Source: Syncephalis fuscata (Eukaryota; Zoopagomycota; Zoopagomycetes; Zoopagales; Piptocephalidaceae). From it: DNA of 25,635 nt. The stretch lies in NCBI GenBank assembly GCA_025786725.1, contig JAHLTZ010000117.1, positions 1 through 25,635 of the forward strand. Direction: 5' to 3'. The translations under genes and the position numbers were made by a program. Below, piece after piece: positions 20,007-25,635 of this stretch (its first letter is position 1; each line of letters begins with the position of its first letter). The notes beneath the pieces are model-generated. The model did not search any database, was not told the DNA's origin, and worked only from the letters and a program-made list of their open reading frames with translations.

Positions 20007-21417
20007 TTAGGCAAGAAGAGTTGCTAATCTTTGTTTCAAAGCATGACATATTGTATTGGACATCAAAGCATCCATAGAATATATAGCAAGTGCTGCTTGA
20101 TCTTGTGTATTGACATCTATACTATACGATTAAAGATAGCTTTTACAGCATATTGCTTACCATCACGACTCAAGGTTAAAGAAACTGCTGCTTTACTATT
20201 AGGAAAATAACATTCAGCGTAATGAGCACTTTGGATGATCGTCGATAGCTGCCTTCTACATCGTAATTAACATCATTGTGTAATCTCTAAATAACATTAG
20301 CCTACTCTGGTAAATATTCTCCTAATAATAATGCCAATAGCATGCGATACACTTGATCGATAGAGTACGCCCTTCCATCTACCATGATCTTGTATCGACT
20401 GAGCTGTTCTGCCAGTCTTTGTAATGAAATAGGTATTACGTAGTGTCTATCAAGGGATGACAGTACATGCTGACTTGGTTTATTTGTCAAACGTTTGAAT
20501 TGACCCTTCAAATCTAACGTTTGATCTGCCATTTCTATTAAATCATCGTTATCACTCTCAATCTTATAATAAATATTGGCAGATGCAAATCGTAATAAAT
20601 CCATATTCACAATAGCCACCGGTAGAGATACTGTATTATAATTAATACAAATATTAATACTATTTAACAGCAATAACTATAGACTACTCACCACTCTGGC
20701 CGTGTTCCATCCAACGGGTCAGTTGCAATTGAACTTCAAGTGGTGCTGGTGTCCAAATGAAATCCACTGGAATTATTCTATCCCTGTTACAGTTACAATC
20801 CATTCTTATTCAATCCGTGATCTAAACACTTACCAAGTATCATTTGGTTCTAGTGCAGGTAATGAAAAAGTGTGTCGAGTGTGTTTATCCACATGAATAC
20901 GGCTCTTTAAATGAACATCCACTGTATAACAGTTCAATAACAAGTTATGGACTATTTACACTTTACAGTTGTATTCATATTACATATTAATAAGGATACA
21001 TGACCAACCACCAGGAAGGGAATAGATGGCAGTTAAACGAAGATGCAAACCTGATTTGTTAGTAGTAGCCTTTTGCTTCTTATTACTCTCTTCTTCTCTT
21101 ATATTATGTGGTAACACTTCATAGCGTAGCAATCGGCGTTCTTTTGACGATGTTAATAGATGGCAGTCCTTTTTACCATCTAGTTGATACGACTTTTCTC
21201 GTAATAGCCAGGCAATAATACCGCCTAGTTCTAACAGCGCAGTGTCTAATGACTATTATAATTAAAGTTATCTTTTCTATCTACTGCCAATAGTGCCATT
21301 TGTAATATTGCTTAGTACCTGACACTGGTCTAATAGTCGATTATAGCTCTCCTCTGCTTCTTGTAATTCTTTTAAAGACTTTTCTACTTTAAATTGAGTA
21401 TGGTTAAGTGATGCCAT
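20007..21417 (-). CDS. Uncharacterised 353-residue protein with N-terminal coiled coil
   Basis: Seven exons built from splice signals: 21417-21319, 21252-21000, 20921-20834, 20783-20692, 20630-20306, 20255-20161, 20116-20007. The joined frame is exactly 354 codons. Residues 1-60 are heptad-like (EKSLKELQEAEESYNRLLDQ), followed by a lysine-rich linker (NKKQK). Then comes a beta-rich stretch with alternating hydrophobics (LHLRLTAIYSLPGGW, LDVHLKSRIHVDKH, LEVQLQLTRW), then a mostly helical C terminus ending LKQRLATLLA. A C-terminal 'beta domain plus helices' of this kind is faintly like FANCB/FAAP100 of the Fanconi core complex, but I cannot support that beyond impression. The gene is divergent from the Prp24/SART3 gene across 90 bp and probably shares its promoter. 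The exon chain after residue 285 (short introns of 50 and 44 bp) is the least certain part. Confidence 0.65.
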
Positions 21418-21507
21418 GGGAGAAAAAGTTTGTTTTGATTTCTTTTCTGCTCGCACCACTCTTATTACTGTTACTGTTACTACTACTTGTCAAATAAGCA
21501 GGTCAAC
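21418..21507. promoter_or_regulatory. 90-bp bidirectional promoter
   Basis: The only DNA between the divergent start codons at 21417 (minus) and 21508 (plus). It carries GTAACAGTAACAGTAATAAG-like repeats on the minus strand. Both genes must take transcription start signals from here or from inside each other, so co-regulation is likely. Confidence 0.6.
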
Positions 21508-21993
21508 ATGGCTTCTGATTCAGAAAGTGGTAGCGAATTCTCGTTAATGGACGAAGATGACTATGTGAATCAACAGCAAAGCGAAGTTCTTAAGGAGGAT
21601 TCAGACAGCGAATCTGCTGGGACTTTCGTGACGTCACGAATTGATATGATACAGGATAGCCATCCGTCTGAGATGGCCGTCACTACAACTACCGAAGATA
21701 TGGTTACGGATGATGTGTCAAATAGTGGTATTGATGTGCAGTTGAACGATGAAATACAACAACTTGAGAAACAGGCAAGTATATAAATATGTATTAATAA
21801 ATAAACTAATTGTAAATGTCGTATTAGATTAGCGAAGATAGTTATCAGTATAATGCTCATGTTCGTCTTATCGAACTATTAAGATCGGCCAATTGTTCTT
21901 CAGCCTTGGAAGTGGCACGGAAACGTATGCATTCCATTTATCCACTTACAGAAGGTAAATAGAATTGTAAACTGTATTATAGTAAATATATTG

Positions 21994-22025
<32 letters not shown>

Positions 22026-25000
22026 GTGATGTGGCGTCAATGGATAGATGATACAATTGTGGTAGAGCAAAAAAGACACGTAACTGTAAAAGCGCCTTGG
22101 TTAAATGATAATGTGGATCTACTTTATAAAAAAGCCATTGAGGATTATATGTGTAGGTTAATTGACCCATCATCATATTAATGTTATTGACACTATTGTT
22201 ACTATGATAGTTATTGGATTGTGGCATGATCGAATTGCTAGAATTCAGATAGAAATTGATAAAAGATTGGAACAGGTTGATGCATCATTTGATGTAAATA
22301 ATAGTTTTATATCAGAGATACAGTCTCAATTGCTTGATTTGGCTGTAGATCAAGTGATGTATCATGTAACAGAGGTAAGTTTATATATTTAATCCAATTA
22401 TTTAACGTAAATTAATTACAACAAAATAGAGTGCCCAAGTATGGAATTTAGTAATGGATATTGAAGTGTCTATTTTAGAGGTAAATATATTAAATGATGC
22501 GTAATGGAATAGCTAATAGTTACATGGTATAGAAAGTAAAAAGGTAATAGTATAGTTCAATTAAAGACAATTCAATCAACATGGCCGTATATTTATTATT
22601 ATATATTAGTACAAAGCAGTTTGAGCGAATTAGATCCATGTTTCTTCGTCGTTTGTCTACTGGACATGCAGGTATGAAGTAGTTAAATAGTTATTGAGAT
22701 ATAGTCTATTAAATTTATTGGTTGTCATATAGGATTGGAGGATACATTTTCACGCTTATCACCATTAGTAACTGAGTATTGCGCTGAACAATACGAGTCT
22801 ATTATGGTAGATGCCAATCAAAAGAAACAACAAGGAGATAAAGCATACATGATTAGAGAACCATTTGAGACACAATTAGTAAGTAATAGGTAGCGGTTTA
22901 ATTGATTATAATGTTAATAACATCACTGATGGTTAAAGGTACAATCAGGCTATAATCAACACTCATTTGATGCTTATATAGCATTTGAGAAACAACAACG
23001 TCCACCGAGTTTGCACAATATTCTAATGTTATATGAACGGGCCCTAATTATTTATTGTTTAAATCCTTTACTTTGGGAACAATATCTACTTTATACTGTA
23101 GGTATTAAAGTGTTGATAGCAATGATGTTAATAATAGTGTTATTTTTATTAGATGGCTCGTGCTGAATCGAACATAGATGCTCAGTTAGCATTATGTCAA
23201 CGAACAGTTAGAAATTGTCCGTGGTCTGGTAATCTATGGGGTCATTATTTTCGTGTATTAGTAAGCTATTTAATTTAGTATACTAATAGGGATTAAATTT
23301 ATATCAATTTGATATTAGGAACAATCAAATGCCGCCTATAGTCAAATTCATGGTAAGTTGGAGTAAGCACTATACAAACGGTAGTTAATAGTTAGATCTA
23401 TATGAGAAAACACGACTTTCAAGTGTTATGCAATCGAATAAAATGGAACTGGTAAAATTAAGTTTAGCTTATTGCAGCTGGGAGCGACGTCGATATGTGG
23501 CACAACCAGGTAGGCAATGATGATCGGTGTAAAGAATGATAGGATTTAGACATATTATAGAATTGGGATCAGATCATTTAAGCAATGTATTAAGCACGGT
23601 TATAAATCAATTGGATACATGTGAGTACAGCATCGGCCTATGGTCCAAAAAGTATGATTAATTTATGTACAATAGTATTTCCAGAAGGCGATGCTACTAA
23701 CCTGCTATTGGAGTTTGCCGCCCAAGTCTACGTAAGATAGTGATGAAGTTTGTCTAAGCTTAGTGTAATCATACCATGATATATAGGCATCTACATTGAA
23801 TAATGTCGATATGGGCCGACAATGTTGGCTATCTATTATAAAGAAGCGATCAGTTGAAGCAGATGCATGGTTGGGCTATGTACAATTTGAACGGTAGGTA
23901 GAACGTGTTTAATTGGTTATGTTAATTGATTATATTTAATTAGCCAATATGGCGATGCAACACAGGTACAATCAGTGTTCAAGCAGGCATGTTTCCGTGT
24001 AGGTGATTGGCCTGAACGTATATTTTCATCTTGGATTGCCTTTGAACAGCAACACGGCACAGCCGATAGTCTAACCGTGGCCTATGCGCGTACCTGTCAT
24101 CAGGCAGCGGTATTGGCTTCACGTCTCGATCAAGTAGGTTGTTTACTAGATTGAAAACATTAAACTAATTTAATTAGGCTCAACAAATGGCTTGGATTGA
24201 ACAAGAGAAGCAGCGTCAAAAACAAGAGAAAATACAAGAGGCCAAAGCGGTAAATGAAAGGTTAATTAAATGATACATAATTAATAGTTGATTAGTTAAA
24301 GAAAATGCAAGCGGATAAGCTAAAAGAAGAACATAAGCGTAAGCTAGACAATCAGGATGAAGCATCTAATGAAATGGCAGAAGACAAAGTTGAAGTGTCT
24401 ACAAAGAAACAAAAACGTATGAAAAGTTTTATTTGTACAATATTAAATTAATATAAAATATGATGGTTAGAAAATACCAATATAGCATCTACGGATAACA
24501 CAGCTATAAAAATCACTGATCAACCACGGTAAGTTGCTAATATTGAATAGTTATAGTTATTTATACAACAATAAGCAATGAAAAAGCATGTACGGTATTG
24601 GTCAGCCCATTATTACCCGATATGGATGAATACAGTGATTGAATTATTTAAACAAGTAAGTTACTATAAACTGAATCGACATAGATTATTAATATTAATA
24701 AATATCAGTATGGAGAAGTTAAAAGTGTATTGCTAGTCAGAGATCAAACAGGCGAATCCAAATCGTATGGTTATATTGTTTTCAATGAATTGGTAGGAAT
24801 AAAAACTGCCATTAGCATAATATTAATATATATATTATGTATAGGGAAGTGCCATGAAAGCATTAGAGCAAGGCCAATTAGCAATTGGTGAAAAGTCATT
24901 GGATGTCTTACGAATCCATCCGGCTACTCAACAAAAAGCCGATCCTACCACACTTTATGTGTGTAATTTCAGTAAACAAATGACTAAAGAACAGCTGAAT

Positions 25001-25584
25001 TCATATTTTTCACCGGTAAGAACACGAATGTTTAAATTATATAGCAATAATAATAATATGTTAATGCTATGGATTAGTATGGTAAAATTGTATCTATTCG
25101 ATTACCCGCCTCACGTAATGAGAAAGCACGTCAATTTGCCTATATTGAGTATGAACAGCCGGTAAGTTAATGGTAACACATCAATCATAACGGTATAATA
25201 ACTATGATCATTATTTGATTAGTCGGAAGCACAAGGCGCACTTGCTATGAATGGACAGTGGAATGAACAAGAAAATCGAACTTGGTCCGTGGCTATTTCC
25301 GATCCATCACGTAGATCGGCTAGAAAAGGAAAAGAGAATACAGATTCGTTAGGATCTACTGCCTCTACAAGTGCTTCTTGTCAGCTATTTGTTTCCAACT
25401 TTCCACGTAGTACGGAAAAGGAGGAATTGGTTCAATTATTCAGTCAAGTAAGTAATTCATTAATTAATTCATTACCACCTTTACTAATCGATCAATTCAG
25501 TATGGTGGTCTTCGTGATGTACGTATATTACTAGATACAAAAGGCAAATCTAAAGGATGTGGCTTTATTGAATACTATACACAT
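21508..25584 (+). CDS. PRP24: Prp24/SART3-like U6 snRNP recycling factor, 3'-partial
   Basis: Anneals U6 with U4 snRNA after splicing, in the nucleus. At least 25 small exons; the first are 21508-21774, 21828-21954, 22027-22152, 22211-22374, 22430-22480, 22533-22543 (11-nt microexon), 22610-22671, 22733-22878, 22939-23097, and the last 24709-24792, 24845-25015, 25078-25161, 25223-25447, 25501-25584. An acidic N terminus is followed by HAT repeats (e.g. LWGHYFRVLEQ, CSWERRRYVAQP, WLGYVQFERQYGD, SSWIAFEQQHG), a charged Lys/Glu-rich linker, then RRMs: one from ~24576, one at TTLYVCNF and one at CQLFVSNF, with RNP1-like SYGYIVF, QFAYIEY and GCGFIEY. The end, where family members carry an Lsm-binding motif, is outside the window. 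Two oddities: intron 1 has a GC donor (CAG|GCAAGT), and exon 24576-24655 is one base out of frame within RRM1. Confidence 0.88.
21996..22025. repeat. TTA microsatellite at an intron 3' end
   Basis: About ten TTA/ATT units forming the 3' half of the second intron of the Prp24/SART3-like gene, running directly into the acceptor TATTAG. Length changes here would alter branch-to-acceptor distance. Confidence 0.85.
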
Positions 25585-25635
25585 GTAAGTAGCTACTAAA
25601 AGAGTAAATAAATAATAATGTAATGCTATTAATTG

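Noticed and set aside
20702-20896. Plus-strand 64-residue frame
   Set aside because: It lies across two exons and an intron of the well-framed minus-strand gene and has no ATG at its start.
24576-24655. An intron bridging the RRM1 frame change
   Set aside because: Possible GT donors at 24595 and 24601 with the AG at 24633-24634 give 35-41-bp introns in the wrong phase and would delete the first RRM strand.

Overview
The window is AT-rich eukaryotic DNA. Genes are dense and split by many very short GT-AG introns, about 43-78 bp, with CTAAY-like branch sites. Enzymes and splicing factors have fungal-type architectures: a MYST acetyltransferase with a chromo barrel, a Rad30-type polymerase eta, long fungal cystathionine gamma-synthases, and a Prp24/SART3 protein with HAT repeats. 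I read it as a fungus, probably an early-diverging lineage, but the lineage is an inference. All exon structures were hand-built from splice signals and conserved motifs. They are supported by reading-frame arithmetic: each assembled CDS divides by three except where a break is noted.

Layout. (1) 18-2070 (+): a MYST histone acetyltransferase, 5' end outside the window. (2) 2408-10007 (+): a tandem cluster of four related seven-transmembrane, receptor-like proteins. Copies 2 and 3 are intact. Copy 1 carries a 1-bp frameshift and copy 4 carries two nonsense codons. Copies 1, 2 and 4 share a ~300-bp upstream module, and copies 1 and 2 share a near-identical 3' tract that looks like gene conversion. 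A degraded retrotransposon-like remnant lies inside the cluster. (3) 10440-12914 (-): DNA polymerase eta in ten exons. (4) 12915-15709: a 2.8-kb stretch without a recognisable gene. It holds a 115-bp near-perfect palindrome, small hairpins, a degenerate duplication resembling an exon of a gene further along, and an orphan Cys-rich ORF. (5) 15710-17566 (+) and 17761-19648 (-): two cystathionine gamma-synthase genes tail to tail. They share a 326-bp block identical in inverted orientation, introns included. (6) 20007-21417 (-): an unrecognised 353-residue protein, divergent over 90 bp from (7) 21508-25584 (+): a Prp24/SART3-like U6 snRNP factor with HAT repeats and at least three RRMs, running off the window and containing an apparent frameshift in RRM1.

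Most of the genes are housekeeping: chromatin, translesion synthesis, methionine biosynthesis, spliceosome recycling. The accessory and most novel part is the receptor-like cluster, which shows duplication, conversion and decay side by side. The strongest single sequence observation is the perfect inverted block between the two cystathionine gamma-synthase genes.
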